Part shown: positions 47,063 through 56,539 of the stretch, piece after piece
Layout: each line of letters starts with the position of its first letter
How positions within the stretch are numbered: the first letter of the stretch is position 1
Assembly (NCBI RefSeq): GCF_001690685.1
Contig: NZ_LZGL01000013.1
Span: 124,001-188,000 of the forward strand
Source: Gilliamella sp. wkB112
GTDB lineage: Bacteria; Pseudomonadota; Gammaproteobacteria; Enterobacterales; Orbaceae
DNA length: 64,000 nucleotides
Direction: 5' to 3'
Notes under the pieces: generated by a model
Databases searched by the model: none
Seen by the model: the letters and a program-made list of their open reading frames with translations, nothing else
Told to the model about the DNA's origin: nothing
Translations under genes and position numbers: made by a program

Positions 47063-47644
47063 CTACATCAGTAGAGGATTACAGCCCATTTGTATCATGA
47101 TTTTATTCAGTTTTAGCAATGGCAAACCCACCAGTGAGTTAATGTCATCGCCTTCTAGTTTGTCAAATAAAGTAATACCTAACTCATCACATTTAAAACT
47201 ACCGGCACACTGTAAGGGCTGTTCTTTCGCGATGTAAGCATCAATTTCAGCATCGGTTAGCTGCCGAAAGGTTACTTTAAAGGGTTCACACAGAGTAACG
47301 GATTGTGTTGTATTGGTATTAATTACCGTCATGCCAGTATAGAAATAAAAAGCCTTACCACTACTGTTTTGTAACTGTTTGCGAGCATTGGCAACAGTAT
47401 GCGGTTTACCTACGATTTTATCGTCCAACACGCCCACTTGATCTGAGCCAATAATCAAACTATTTGGGTAACATTCAACTAATGATTGTGCTTTTATTTT
47501 AGATAGACGTAGCACCAATTGTTCGGCACTTTCACCAGATAAAGGGGTTTCATCACAAACGGGAGCAACGCATTCGAATGGAATGGCTAATTTGTGCAGT
47601 ATTTTTTTACGTGATAGTGATGTTGAAGCTAAAATAATTTTCAT
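47063..47644 (-). CDS. yceF: Maf-like nucleotide pyrophosphatase YceF
   Basis: A 193-residue Maf/HAM1-superfamily pyrophosphatase of the YceF subgroup (7-methyl-GTP pyrophosphatase), which hydrolyses modified nucleotides. Motifs are ILASTSLSRKKIL at the start, DETPLSGESAEQLVLRLS, IIGSDQVGVLDDKIVGKP and CAGSFKCDELGITLFDKLEGDDINSLVGLPL. The YceF-type CAGSFK rather than the classic Maf phrase supports the subgroup. Its start overlaps the stop of the upstream acetyltransferase gene by four bases. Confidence 0.92.
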   Translation of the reverse strand: MKIILASTSLSRKKILHKLAIPFECVAPVCDETPLSGESAEQLVLRLSKIKAQSLVECYPNSLIIGSDQVGVLDDKIVGKPHTVANARKQLQNSSGKAFYFYTGMTVINTNTTQSVTLCEPFKVTFRQLTDAEIDAYIAKEQPLQCAGSFKCDELGITLFDKLEGDDINSLVGLPLLKLNKIMIQMGCNPLLM

Positions 47645-48051
47645 TGTAATAACTCATTTAAAGTCCAAGCAGAAGGATGTGCTTGAAAACCAAGAAGTGG
47701 GTAATAATCGACCGCTTGCGGTGCAGCTAATAAGGTTATTTTACAATTGCTTGCGGTGTGTTTTTGAATCTCTCTAATTAACTGTTTACCAATACCTTGA
47801 TGTTGGTAACGCTCATCCACCGCCAAATCAGCTAAATAAGTGATATACACAAAGTCAGTCAAACAACGGGCAATGCCAATAAGTTGCTGATCATCCCAAG
47901 CGGTAATCATTAAGTTAGCATTATCTAACATAGCTTGAAAACGTTTGCTGTCAGTAATCGGACGGCGTGCGCCTAAACTACAGTTGCTATACAAACTGAT
48001 GGCTTGGCTTAAACTAGGTTTATGATCACTACGATAAACGATTTTTTGCAT
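47641..48051 (-). CDS. GNAT-family N-acetyltransferase
   Basis: A 136-residue acetyltransferase with the GNAT acetyl-CoA-binding motif DLAVDERYQHQGIGKQLIREI near residue 77, preceded by IGIARCLTDFVYITYLADL and followed by CKITLLAAPQAVDYYPLLGF. It has the small single-domain form. The substrate is unknown. It overlaps yceF by four bases, so they are co-translated. Confidence 0.87.
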   Translation of the reverse strand: MQKIVYRSDHKPSLSQAISLYSNCSLGARRPITDSKRFQAMLDNANLMITAWDDQQLIGIARCLTDFVYITYLADLAVDERYQHQGIGKQLIREIQKHTASNCKITLLAAPQAVDYYPLLGFQAHPSAWTLNELLQ

Positions 48052-48299
48052 CTTTTGGCTCCATGCTAACTTGCAATTTTAGCTCAGAAAACGATAAGGA
48101 TTGATAATCCAATGATAATCAAAAGGATCTTATGTTGCAATAATTCCTATATTGTAACTTTTATCAGCAAAAGCAGTGGTTTAATTTATTTATATAGAAA
48201 AAGCATTAGATAATTGCACAAAAATCCGTATGATAGTAATAGTTATTGCTTTTTTGGTTTATCCAAAAGGTAGGGTTTCAATTTAACTAGGGGGTCATT

Positions 48300-48728
48300 A
48301 TGTATAAGAAGATTTTAGTTCCTGTCGATATTTTAGAAGAAGAGTTAACTAAAAAAGTTATTCCCCACTTAGAATGTCTGGCCAAATTGTCGAATGCAGA
48401 AGTGGTTTTTTTCCATACGTTACCAGTTGCTTCTGCCATTGTTAATGCTTATTCATTTGGATTTGATGAATTTAAAGATCAAGCTACGGTACAAACTGAA
48501 CAATGGCTACATAAACTCGTTGATTCAGTTAACTTACCGCGTGAAAAATTATCCTTTGCTATTGCCTTTGGTAATCCACGCGATGAAATTCTTACTATAG
48601 CCAACGAGATTGAACCAGATCTCATTATTATCGGTTCGCGTCGTCCGAATATTTCAACCCATCTTTTAGGCTCAAATGCTGCAGGAGTAGTGCGTGGTGC
48701 TAAAACCTCAGTTTTAGTCGTACGCTAG
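48300..48728 (+). CDS. uspF: Universal stress protein, UspF-like
   Basis: A 142-residue universal stress protein of the UspF/UspG type with ATP-binding signature. Phrases are KKILVPVDILEEELTKKVIPHLE at the start, FAIAFGNPRDEIL, DLIIIGSRRPNISTHLLGSNAAGVVRGAKTSVLVVR at the end, in which G-S-x9-G-S-N-A-A is the nucleotide-binding loop. Length and C-terminus match E. coli UspF. A GGGGG-containing ribosome-binding site precedes the ATG. Its terminator separates it from the CRISPR array. Confidence 0.92.
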   Translation: MYKKILVPVDILEEELTKKVIPHLECLAKLSNAEVVFFHTLPVASAIVNAYSFGFDEFKDQATVQTEQWLHKLVDSVNLPREKLSFAIAFGNPRDEILTIANEIEPDLIIIGSRRPNISTHLLGSNAAGVVRGAKTSVLVVR

Positions 48729-48741
48729 ATTCCAATGCCAA

Positions 48742-48790
48742 GACCGTGATTTGTTGTAAACCAAACACGGTCATCTTAACCCTTTTTTAT
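48742..48790 (+). terminator. Terminator after uspF
   Basis: GACCGTG (48742-48748) and CACGGTC (48766-48772) form a 7-base stem extended by TTTG/CAAA in the loop. CTTAACCCTTTTTTA follows. It lies 13 bases past the uspF stop. Confidence 0.75.
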
Positions 48791-48910
48791 GCTTGGTTTT
48801 AAAGTCTAATAAAATCAATTAATTATTGATAGTGTTAAAAAAAGGGTTTGCCAATCAAAAATCTCTGTTTGCCTTTTGCCAAACAACGTTTATAGTATAT
48901 ACGAATCTAG
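48791..48910 (+). promoter_or_regulatory. Putative CRISPR leader
   Basis: This AT-rich stretch precedes the first intact repeat; the opposite end of the array has the degenerate repeat, so this is the leader side. It contains the near-palindrome ATCAATTAATTATTGAT (48814-48830) and no reading frame of interest. Function is inferred from position. Confidence 0.5.
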
Positions 48911-49178
48911 GTTCACCGCCGTATAGGCGGTTTAGAAATCCTTTTTCAGAGGTTAGCCGATTCGCATTATGTTCACCGCCGTATAGGCGGTTTAGAAATC
49001 AGTCAAAATTTTCTTAAATTCGTTTAATGTGTTCACCGCCGTATAGGCGGTTTAGAAAACAGCAGCTTGATTTAGATTCACTATATCGAAGTTCACCGCC
49101 GTATAGGCGGTTTAGAAACATAGCATCTTTTTCGGTATCAGGCTGTTTAAGTTCACCGCTGTATAGGCGGTATTTCTA
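48911..49178 (+). CRISPR. Type I-F-like CRISPR array, five repeats, no cas genes nearby
   Basis: Five 28-base repeats at exact 60-base period start at 48911, 48971, 49031, 49091 and 49151. The repeat begins GTTCACCGCCGTATAGGCGG and ends TTTAGAAA; it has the CGCC/GGCG hairpin and the GTTCA...AGAAA ends of I-F repeats. Four 32-base spacers lie at 48939-48970, 48999-49030, 49059-49090 and 49119-49150, all different. Repeats 1-4 are identical; repeat 5 has C to T at position 10 and a diverged 3' end (TATTTCTA), which marks the trailer. No cas1, cas2-3 or csy gene occurs in the 64 kb. The array ends 15 bases from the rlmKL stop. Confidence 0.96.
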
Positions 49179-49193
49179 TGCTGATTTCGAGTT

Positions 49194-51314
49194 TTATAAA
49201 TGTTTGATGATAAAACAGCAGTGAATTTGCTTGTTACGTTTAAAATCAAGGGACAGGGTTTTGCTGGTGATATCTTGATATGACAACCCAAGATTGTGCA
49301 TGCCAGTGTCATCCATTTTAAAACCACGTTTATTGTTGGAAAACACAATAACGCCATTCGGTCTTAATAACCGTTTTAAATCAGCCATTAATTTTAAATG
49401 ATCGCGCTGTACGTCAAAGGTGTCTTGCATCCGTTTGGAATTGGAAAATGTCGGCGGATCGATAAAGATTAAATCGAATTGTACATCACTTTGAGCCAGA
49501 TAGAGTAAGCAATCAGCTTGAATCAAACGGTGTTTGTTGCCAGTTAAACCATTTTGTTTTAAATTGCGATCGGCCCATTCTAAGTATGTTCGTGACATAT
49601 CGACGGTCGTGGTTGATTTTGCTCCGCCAAGGCCAGCATAAACAGTCGCACTACCGGTATAGGCAAACAGATTTAAAAAGTCTTTTCCGGCACTCATTTC
49701 ACCAATCATTTTACGCGCTAGACGATGATCTAAAAATAAGCCAGTATCAAGATAATCAGTCACATTAACCCAGAACTGCGTTTTACGCTGGTTAATGGTA
49801 TATTCGTGGACTAAAAAGTAATCCTGTTTTTGTGCCAGTTTTTGATATTGTTGTTTACCTTTCTGCTTTTCGCGGGTTTTTAGAATTAACTGATCGGCAG
49901 TGAGTGCTAATACTGACATAGTGGCATTGATTATATCGAATAATCGTTGACGGGTTTTTTGGGGATCGATATTTTTAGGCGCAACATATTCTTGCACCAC
50001 CACTTTATCTTTATAACGATCGATTGCCACATTGTATTCAGGTAGATCAGCATCATAAAGCCGATAACATTCTAACTGTTCTTGGTTAGCCCATTTTTCA
50101 TATTTTTGCTTATTTTTGCGTAATCGGTTAGCAAAATCAGCCGCCGGTAGGCTTGGCGTTACTATTTGCTGATTAGTATCGCGTTTGGCAATCACATAAT
50201 TTTTTTGCACACAATCTAAAGGTCCATTTTTGGCCTTAAATTGTCGTTCTGCACGCATTTGTAAACAATCTAACAATTGTGGCGCACCGCTAAACAGTGA
50301 TAAGCGCCAACCGGCAAAGTTATGTTTAATTTGTTGGCCAAGTGCTGTATGCAGTGCAATAAGTGCCGGTTCACTTTCTAATCGTTCACCATAAGGCGGA
50401 TTACTGATAATTATTCCTGACGTTTCAATGGGTAATGGATTAGTTAATTGGGTCACATCTTGCAGCTTAAAAGTGATTAAATCACCCACGCCAGCTTGAG
50501 TAGCATTTTGTTTGGCACGCTCAAGTACCTGTACATTATTGTCATAACCGATAAATGGGGCATCAGATTTAACCACATTATGTTTGGCTTCAAACAGTAA
50601 TTCATTCCAAAGGGAAGGGTTAAAGCCTTTCCACGCAAAAAATCCCCACTGCTTACGTTGTAATCCCGGTGGAATTTTGCAAGCAATCATCGCGGCTTCA
50701 ATCAGCAAAGTACCAGAACCACACATAGGATCAAGCAGCGGCTCTGTAACTTGCCAACCTGAACGCATAATAATTGCCGACGCAAGATTTTCTTTTAATG
50801 GCGCGGCCCCCGTTTGTTGACGATAACCTCGTTGGTGCAGACTATCACCACTTAAATCTAATGAAAGTGTTACATGATTTTTATTTAAATAAGCATGAAT
50901 ACGGATATCAGGATCTTGTTTAGCCACATTTGGGCGTTGATTAACTGTGCGTGAAAAGTGATCCACAATGGCATCTTTAATTTTAAGTGCGCCATATTGG
51001 CTATTGCGAATAAAATCATTGACGCCAACAAAGTTAATGACAAAGGAATTATCGACAGCAAAAATATCCGACCATTTGACGTTAAAAGCACACGAATAAA
51101 GATCTAAATCACTATAGATGTCAAATTCAACTATTGGCAATAAAATGCGTGAAGCTAAACGCGACCATAATAATGATTGGTATAATGTGGTTTCGTCAGC
51201 ATCAAAATAAACTCCACCTTGAACAATTTTACCATTGACTGCACCTATTTCCTCTAACTCTTTTTTAAGTAACTCCTCAAGTCCACGAGAGGTACTGGCA
51301 AATAACGTTTTCAT
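49194..51314 (-). CDS. rlmL: Bifunctional 23S rRNA methyltransferase RlmK/RlmL
   Basis: This 706-residue fusion methylates G2445 (N2, RlmL half) and G2069 (N7, RlmK half) of 23S rRNA. The N-terminal half has a THUMP region and a Rossmann domain with [17 protein letters not shown] near residue 188 and [11 protein letters not shown] near 305. The C-terminal half has [39 protein letters not shown] near residue 545 and [17 protein letters not shown] near 615. Length matches E. coli RlmKL. It is convergent with uspF, with the CRISPR array between them. Confidence 0.97.
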   Translation of the reverse strand: MKTLFASTSRGLEELLKKELEEIGAVNGKIVQGGVYFDADETTLYQSLLWSRLASRILLPIVEFDIYSDLDLYSCAFNVKWSDIFAVDNSFVINFVGVNDFIRNSQYGALKIKDAIVDHFSRTVNQRPNVAKQDPDIRIHAYLNKNHVTLSLDLSGDSLHQRGYRQQTGAAPLKENLASAIIMRSGWQVTEPLLDPMCGSGTLLIEAAMIACKIPPGLQRKQWGFFAWKGFNPSLWNELLFEAKHNVVKSDAPFIGYDNNVQVLERAKQNATQAGVGDLITFKLQDVTQLTNPLPIETSGIIISNPPYGERLESEPALIALHTALGQQIKHNFAGWRLSLFSGAPQLLDCLQMRAERQFKAKNGPLDCVQKNYVIAKRDTNQQIVTPSLPAADFANRLRKNKQKYEKWANQEQLECYRLYDADLPEYNVAIDRYKDKVVVQEYVAPKNIDPQKTRQRLFDIINATMSVLALTADQLILKTREKQKGKQQYQKLAQKQDYFLVHEYTINQRKTQFWVNVTDYLDTGLFLDHRLARKMIGEMSAGKDFLNLFAYTGSATVYAGLGGAKSTTTVDMSRTYLEWADRNLKQNGLTGNKHRLIQADCLLYLAQSDVQFDLIFIDPPTFSNSKRMQDTFDVQRDHLKLMADLKRLLRPNGVIVFSNNKRGFKMDDTGMHNLGLSYQDITSKTLSLDFKRNKQIHCCFIIKHL

Positions 51315-51525
51315 GAATAATCCACTTTACAATAAAATTGCCTGCATTATAGCGATTAATTCCAATAGTGGGAAATTAAGGCGAAATTTATCAGTTATAT
51401 TGCTTAAATAATAATAACAGGTTTGTAAAAATGTTTCAGGAGTGCTATACGTTTGAGTATAAATTTAAGCCGACATGCAATATCGAAGTGAGGATAATTT
51501 AGCGATATTAACCCATCCATAATTA

Positions 51526-52077
51526 TTATGGAAAATAGTTAATTTTCTGCTTATTAACAATGCGCAAAGTAAGATCAGTAATGGCAATAATCAGTGCTGA
51601 ACGTATCATTTGTTGGTAACGATTTTGATATATGGATGATTTTAACGTATCCACAATACCCACATCTTTGCTACTATCTGATTGCAAAGCCCAATTTGGG
51701 GGCAATACCATATCATGTAGTAGGCTAATTGGCCCTAAAATTTCATCATCAAGATAAGTGTATTTTTTATCATCGTGATCTAATTCATCTAAAATCGCAA
51801 TTAGTAATTCTACATCTTCGTATTCTTCGCGAGTAATAATACCAAGTGCGTAAAGCAGTTTTAAACAAACCGAAGTGTCATTAAGTGGACCATTTTTACC
51901 GATAAGAGAGGGGATAACAAATTTAATAGCATGCCTTTCTTTGCGAAAAACCTTAAGAATTAAATTATTAACACTTTCATTAATAAGCTTAATTGCCTCA
52001 ATCAGCAAGTTATGAATATCAACTTGCTGATTGAGTTTTTCTAAAATAGTATCTTCTTGTAATATCGATTCAGTCAT
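51526..52077 (-). CDS. mtlR: Mannitol operon repressor MtlR
   Basis: MtlR represses mannitol utilisation, probably through protein partners since it lacks a classic DNA-binding motif. The 183-residue helical protein contains the family pattern INESVNNLILKVFRKERHAIKFVIPSLIGKNGPLNDTSVCLKLLYALGIITREEYEDVELLIAILDELDHDD (described by its start RKERHAIK and the middle GPLNDTSVCLKLLYALGII). It is 6 bases after mtlD and closes the mtlADR operon as in E. coli. Confidence 0.92.
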   Translation of the reverse strand: MTESILQEDTILEKLNQQVDIHNLLIEAIKLINESVNNLILKVFRKERHAIKFVIPSLIGKNGPLNDTSVCLKLLYALGIITREEYEDVELLIAILDELDHDDKKYTYLDDEILGPISLLHDMVLPPNWALQSDSSKDVGIVDTLKSSIYQNRYQQMIRSALIIAITDLTLRIVNKQKINYFP

Positions 52078-52083
52078 CTATTA

Positions 52084-53247
52084 CTATACAAATTGATGAT
52101 TTTGCATTGCAGTATAAATTTGTTCAATCTGCTTAACAATAGGGTTATTACTATCGATACCTGATATTTGACAAAAAGCCTGCACTACGCCTTTATCAGC
52201 TATCAGTTTTGCAAGTTCTACTGCTTGTTCGTCATCCTGATTGCGATAATTAAGTGCAGCAGCAATACCTATTAATAAATTGTTATTGTTAACATGATAT
52301 TCGAATGTACCTAATAAAGGTTTGACCAATCGGTCACCAGCACCTAATTTGCGAATTGGTTGGCGGCCAACGCGTGCGGTATCATCATGTAAATGCGGGT
52401 TTTCAAAACGAGATAAGATTTTTTCGATATAAGCTTGGTGTTTAGCTGTATCAAAATTATAACGTTTTATCAATACTTGACCACTTTCTTCCATAGCGCC
52501 TTGGACTATGGAACGGATTCGTTCATTTAATATTGCCTCGCGAATTGTGCCAATATTATTATAAAAACCTAAATAAGCAGTAATCGCATGGCCGGTATTT
52601 AAAGTAAATAATTTACGTTCAACAAAAGCCATTAGGTTATCAACTGGTTCCATGCCTTTAATTTGAGGAATTTCACCAATAAATTGAGTTTTATCGACAA
52701 TCCATTCTGAAAATGTTTCAACGGTTACTTCTAAAATATCACCTGTTGTTGATGTAGCGGGAGGAACAATGCGATCAACCGCTGAATCAACAAAACCGAT
52801 ATGAGTATTGACCCATTGATGTAACGATTCAGGTAATGCTTTGAAGATCTCTTGTTTAAATTGGCTAGTACCTCTAACCATATTTTCGCAAGCAATAATA
52901 TTAAGCGGTTTATTATTGCCTTGTTGGTGGCGAGCGATAATACCTTGAGCGACACTTGCCGCTATTCGAGCTAAAACTTGTGGACCAACAGCAGTAGTAA
53001 CTAAATCAACTTTTGCAATATAGTCGCTAACTTGGTTGGATGTACTATTAATTGCATCTACATTTTTAACGATTTCGGTTGTTGATTGTTCCCCTACTAC
53101 ATTAACCGGGTACTCATGACGTTTGGCAATTTCGTCAATGATTTGTTGATTAACATCAGCAAAAGTAACATGTACATTTGCATCGGATAGTAATTTGCCA
53201 ATAAAACCGCGCCCAATATTACCAGCGCCAAAGTGTAATGCTTGCAT
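52084..53247 (-). CDS. mtlD: Mannitol-1-phosphate 5-dehydrogenase
   Basis: MtlD oxidises mannitol 1-phosphate, produced by MtlA, to fructose 6-phosphate with NAD. The 387-residue protein starts [20 protein letters not shown] (Rossmann nucleotide-binding loop), with [34 protein letters not shown] and the catalytic region [19 protein letters not shown]. All are typical of the enzyme. It lies between mtlA and mtlR. Confidence 0.97.
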   Translation of the reverse strand: MQALHFGAGNIGRGFIGKLLSDANVHVTFADVNQQIIDEIAKRHEYPVNVVGEQSTTEIVKNVDAINSTSNQVSDYIAKVDLVTTAVGPQVLARIAASVAQGIIARHQQGNNKPLNIIACENMVRGTSQFKQEIFKALPESLHQWVNTHIGFVDSAVDRIVPPATSTTGDILEVTVETFSEWIVDKTQFIGEIPQIKGMEPVDNLMAFVERKLFTLNTGHAITAYLGFYNNIGTIREAILNERIRSIVQGAMEESGQVLIKRYNFDTAKHQAYIEKILSRFENPHLHDDTARVGRQPIRKLGAGDRLVKPLLGTFEYHVNNNNLLIGIAAALNYRNQDDEQAVELAKLIADKGVVQAFCQISGIDSNNPIVKQIEQIYTAMQNHQFV

Positions 53248-53292
53248 AATAATAGCCCTTAAATTTAACTATAATTTTAAATATTGAAACAG

Positions 53293-53315
53293 ATTTCCCG
53301 CATATAGCGGGAAAT
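53293..53315 (-). other. Intercistronic hairpin between mtlA and mtlD
   Basis: ATTTCCCGC and GCGGGAAAT form a 9-base stem with loop ATATA, 12 bases past the mtlA stop. No T-run of note follows. It may stabilise the mtlA message or reduce read-through into mtlD. Confidence 0.5.
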
Positions 53316-53327
53316 ACTAGATTGATT

Positions 53328-55223
53328 TTAGCTAAGTATTGTTAAAACTTCTTCAATACTTTTAGTACTGGCAAGTTTGGTAATAACATCTGGATTATCA
53401 AGTGCATTAGTTAATTTAGCGATGACATCAAGATGTTCATTATTACGAGCGGCAATACCAATAACAATTTTGGCTTTATCACCAGCATCTTCACCAAATT
53501 GTACACCAGATGGATATTGGCAAAAGACTATGCCAGTATTAATAACACTATCTTTGGCCTCAATTGTACCATGCGGTACAGCAATTGATTCACCTAAATA
53601 AGTTGAAGTAAGCGCTTCACGTGCAAGCATGGCATCAATATAAGTAGGTTCAACATAACCATTATCAACTAATTTTTGCCCAGCAAAACGAATAGCTTCT
53701 TCTTTATTTTGGGCTGATAATCCTAGAAAGATATTTTTTTCAGTCAATTTAAATAAAGGTTGATTTTCAGTAGTGCTTTGACTTGCTACTTGAGTAGTTT
53801 GTCTTGACTCTCCGCGAGCTGTTACCAATTCTGACACTAATTGACTATATAATTCACTATCTAAGAAGTTAGTTAAGGAAATATGATGAGCATTAGGGGC
53901 AAACTGTTTAGCTCTTTCGGTCAAATCTTTATGGGTAATAACAATATCGGCATCAGATGGAAGATTATTAATAGCCAAATTAGTTACAGTAATATCTAAA
54001 TTAGCATCTTGTACTTTTTTGCGTAAAACACCGGCACCCATTGCACTCGAACCCATACCAGCATCACAAGCAACAATAATTTTTTTCACTTTAGCAGGAT
54101 CGAAAGCCCCATTGGTAACACCTTTTGCTTCACTTTTCATCGCTGATACATCAGATTTTGCATCTTCGAAGCTTTTACTTGTTGTTTTAGTTGTTTTAAG
54201 TAAGATTACTGAGACAATAAATGATACTATTGTTGCTGCAATTACCGATAAAGTTACTCCTAAATAAGATCCTTTGGCCATGCTCATTACTGCAAATATT
54301 GAACCCGGTGAAGCTGGAGCAGTTAATCCAGCACTGAACATTGTTAAAGTGAATACTCCTGTCATACCACCTAAGATAACAGCAATAATCAAACGAGGAT
54401 TCATAAGCACATAAGGGAAGTAAATTTCGTGAATACCGCCGAAGAAGTGAATAATCGCAGCCCCACTTGCAGAACCTTTAGCATCGCCTTTTCCAAAGAA
54501 CATATAAGCCAATAATAGACCTAAACCAGGTCCTGGATTTGCTTCAATTAAGAAGAATATTGATTTACCTGTTTCAACTGATTCAGTTATACCAAGTGGA
54601 GTAAAAACACCGTGATTAATGGCATTATTTAAGAATAAGATTTTAGCCGGTTCAACAATAATTGAGGTAAGTGGAAGTAGATTATTATTTACCATGAATT
54701 TAACGCCAACAGCTAATGCGTTAGAAGCAACTTCAACAAACGGGCCGATAGCTGCATATGATATCAGGGCTAAAATCATGCCGATAATACCTGCCGAGAA
54801 GTTATTTACTAACATCTCAAACCCGCTTTTGATTTTACCATCAACTAATTTATCAAATTGCTTGATGACCCATCCCCCTAAAGGTCCCGCAATCATCGCA
54901 CCTAGGAACATTGGAATAGAAGAACCAACTACAACACCAATAGTTGTTACAGCACCAACCACACCACCTCGCTCACCATATATTAGTTTACCACCTGTAT
55001 AACCTATTAATAATGGCAACAAGTAAGTGATCATCGGACTAATAAATGATGTCGAAATTTTTTCATTGGGGAACCAACCTCCAGCAGTTGGGTCTTTAGC
55101 GTTATATAAAAAGATAGCTGTAATAAATCCCCAAGCAATAAATGCACCGATATTCGGCATAACCATATTGCTAAGGAATCGTCCAAAATTTTGGACTTTT
55201 AGTTTTATATTTGATGTTGTCAT
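53328..55223 (-). CDS. mtlA: Mannitol-specific PTS enzyme IICBA
   Basis: MtlA imports mannitol and phosphorylates it to mannitol 1-phosphate. The 631-residue protein has an N-terminal IIC membrane domain (to about residue 345) with VKFMVNNNLLPLTSIIVEPAKILFLNNAINHGV. A IIB domain follows with the phosphocysteine in VACDAGMGSSAMGAG (Cys 386), then a linker and a IIA domain with the phosphohistidine in IAVPHGTIEA (His 551). The ATG at 55223 gives MTTSNIKLKVQNFGRFLSNM, which lines up with the E. coli start. An earlier ATG at 55235 sits directly against AAGGA. Confidence 0.97.
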   Translation of the reverse strand: MTTSNIKLKVQNFGRFLSNMVMPNIGAFIAWGFITAIFLYNAKDPTAGGWFPNEKISTSFISPMITYLLPLLIGYTGGKLIYGERGGVVGAVTTIGVVVGSSIPMFLGAMIAGPLGGWVIKQFDKLVDGKIKSGFEMLVNNFSAGIIGMILALISYAAIGPFVEVASNALAVGVKFMVNNNLLPLTSIIVEPAKILFLNNAINHGVFTPLGITESVETGKSIFFLIEANPGPGLGLLLAYMFFGKGDAKGSASGAAIIHFFGGIHEIYFPYVLMNPRLIIAVILGGMTGVFTLTMFSAGLTAPASPGSIFAVMSMAKGSYLGVTLSVIAATIVSFIVSVILLKTTKTTSKSFEDAKSDVSAMKSEAKGVTNGAFDPAKVKKIIVACDAGMGSSAMGAGVLRKKVQDANLDITVTNLAINNLPSDADIVITHKDLTERAKQFAPNAHHISLTNFLDSELYSQLVSELVTARGESRQTTQVASQSTTENQPLFKLTEKNIFLGLSAQNKEEAIRFAGQKLVDNGYVEPTYIDAMLAREALTSTYLGESIAVPHGTIEAKDSVINTGIVFCQYPSGVQFGEDAGDKAKIVIGIAARNNEHLDVIAKLTNALDNPDVITKLASTKSIEEVLTILS

Positions 55224-55314
55224 ATTGTTAACCATTCCTTATTGATTGATTTAATTTTGATGACGCTATTGTAGAAGCAATAGCCGGAGAGATTCATTAA
55301 GAATAATCAATAAA

Positions 55315-55330
55315 TGTGATGTATATCACA
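55315..55330. promoter_or_regulatory. CRP site 1 upstream of mtlA
   Basis: TGTGA-TGTATA-TCACA is an exact TGTGA-N6-TCACA match, 92 bases before the mtlA start. Flanking AA and TT extend the symmetry. Confidence 0.85.
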
Positions 55331-55358
55331 TTATATAAAGATGGGTATTTTTTGTTTA

Positions 55359-55374
55359 TGTGATATAGATCACA
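55359..55374. promoter_or_regulatory. CRP site 2 upstream of mtlA
   Basis: TGTGA-TATAGA-TCACA is a second exact match, 44 bases further from mtlA. That is about four helical turns from site 1, so both would lie on the same DNA face. The rest of 55236-55535 is AT-rich without a gene. Either site could also influence the cassette gene starting at 55536. Confidence 0.85.
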
Positions 55375-55535
55375 TTTTTTTGGGGTTATAAATATTTCTC
55401 CTTAAAATATGCTTCAATGTATACTTAACTCTAAATTTTTAATAGGGTGAAAATGAACTGAATTTTTTTAAAGAATATTTTCATTATCAGATTTCTGATA
55501 CATATGTTTGGATCAATCAATATATAGGAATAAAA

Positions 55536-56287
55536 ATGAAAAAACTGGTATTCATTTGTTGTAATTGTATCTGGTTACTTTTTGGTTGTGATACCCAAGC
55601 AAATAATCATACACAAGTGCGTAATAGTTATAATGCATTGTCGTATCCTGAATTTATTCCAAATGATAAAGTGATTGTAAAACAAGTTTTTATATCTTAT
55701 ATTCCTACTAATGATACATCAATAAAAACTGTTATCGAAGCTAATCAACAAGGTTTAATTACAAAAGTTATTGCTGCAGATGAAATAGATAATGTGAATG
55801 TCGATTATTCATCTAAATCAATAGATTATCAAAATCAAAATTTCTCTTTAAATTTAGATAAGCATGACAACATTACTACAATGATCGACAACAACAGACA
55901 AAGTATTGTAGAATTTAATTATGACAAATTTGGTCAGCTGATTAATAAAACTGATAATACCACTTTAGAATCAATAATTACGTCGTTTAATTATGTTAAT
56001 AATAAGTTGGTTTCTCGTAGTCAAGCAAGTGAAGGTTCCTGCTGGTTAGCACAGTTTTTTTATAATAAATCAGGTTGGTTGATCGAAAGTGTCATGGCAT
56101 CTAATCATGATGCTACCGATTCTTGCCCTGAACCCAATTAGTTGCTGGTGAATTAGCTAAATTAGCCGCTAATGATGTTAAATGCTTCTATTCAGAACAT
56201 AACCAATATGGTGATTGGACTAGCGGATATTGTGTTTCAGGCGAGGGCATAACCAAATCGAAATTTTATCGCCAGCTAAAGTATTAA
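55536..56287 (+). pseudogene. Cassette gene A, copy 1: lipoprotein broken by a frameshift
   Basis: The first frame (55536-56141, 201 residues) has a lipoprotein signal ending L-F-G-C (Cys 18) with Asp next, a possible inner-membrane retention signal. The body is beta-rich with YD-repeat-like phrases (FNYDKFGQLINKT, FFYNKSGWLIES). It stops at TAG just after SCPEP. The -1 frame, open from 56132 to a TAA at 56287, continues with LVAGELAKLAANDVKCFYSEHNQYGDWTSGYC, which matches the C-terminus of the intact copy at 57593 (CIYSNHNEYGDWTSGYC). Restoring one C in the CCC at 56133-56135 would rejoin the frames, giving about 250 residues. Function unknown. Confidence 0.8.
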
Positions 56288-56539
56288 TAGCATGATCTAC
56301 AAATATAATTGACTAGTATCAGATCAAAGTCGACAATTCTCTACAATAACAAAGTAGGTTATGCGATTACTTATCTACATTGTTACCAATAAAAACAAAT
56401 CCTGCCGATTAAATTATTCTCAATAAGTTGTTTAAAATACCTGTTAAAAACACATTGCTAATACCTATTTATTCATTTATTGTAAAAGACTCAATATTTA
56501 GTATTGAACCATTAAAACAATAATCATGAGAGGGAAATA

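Noticed and set aside
48911-49178. Short open frames across the CRISPR repeats (48826-49017 and 49027-49224)
   Set aside because: They translate the repeat itself (SPPYRRFRN again and again) and are an artefact of the 60-base period, a multiple of three.
54619-55002. 127-codon open frame opposite mtlA
   Set aside because: Antisense shadow of the conserved IIC membrane domain; no start signals.
56128-56142. Programmed -1 ribosomal frameshift to explain the split gene A copy 1
   Set aside because: The shift site has no X-XXY-YYZ slippery heptamer and no strong downstream stem; simple loss of one C explains it better.
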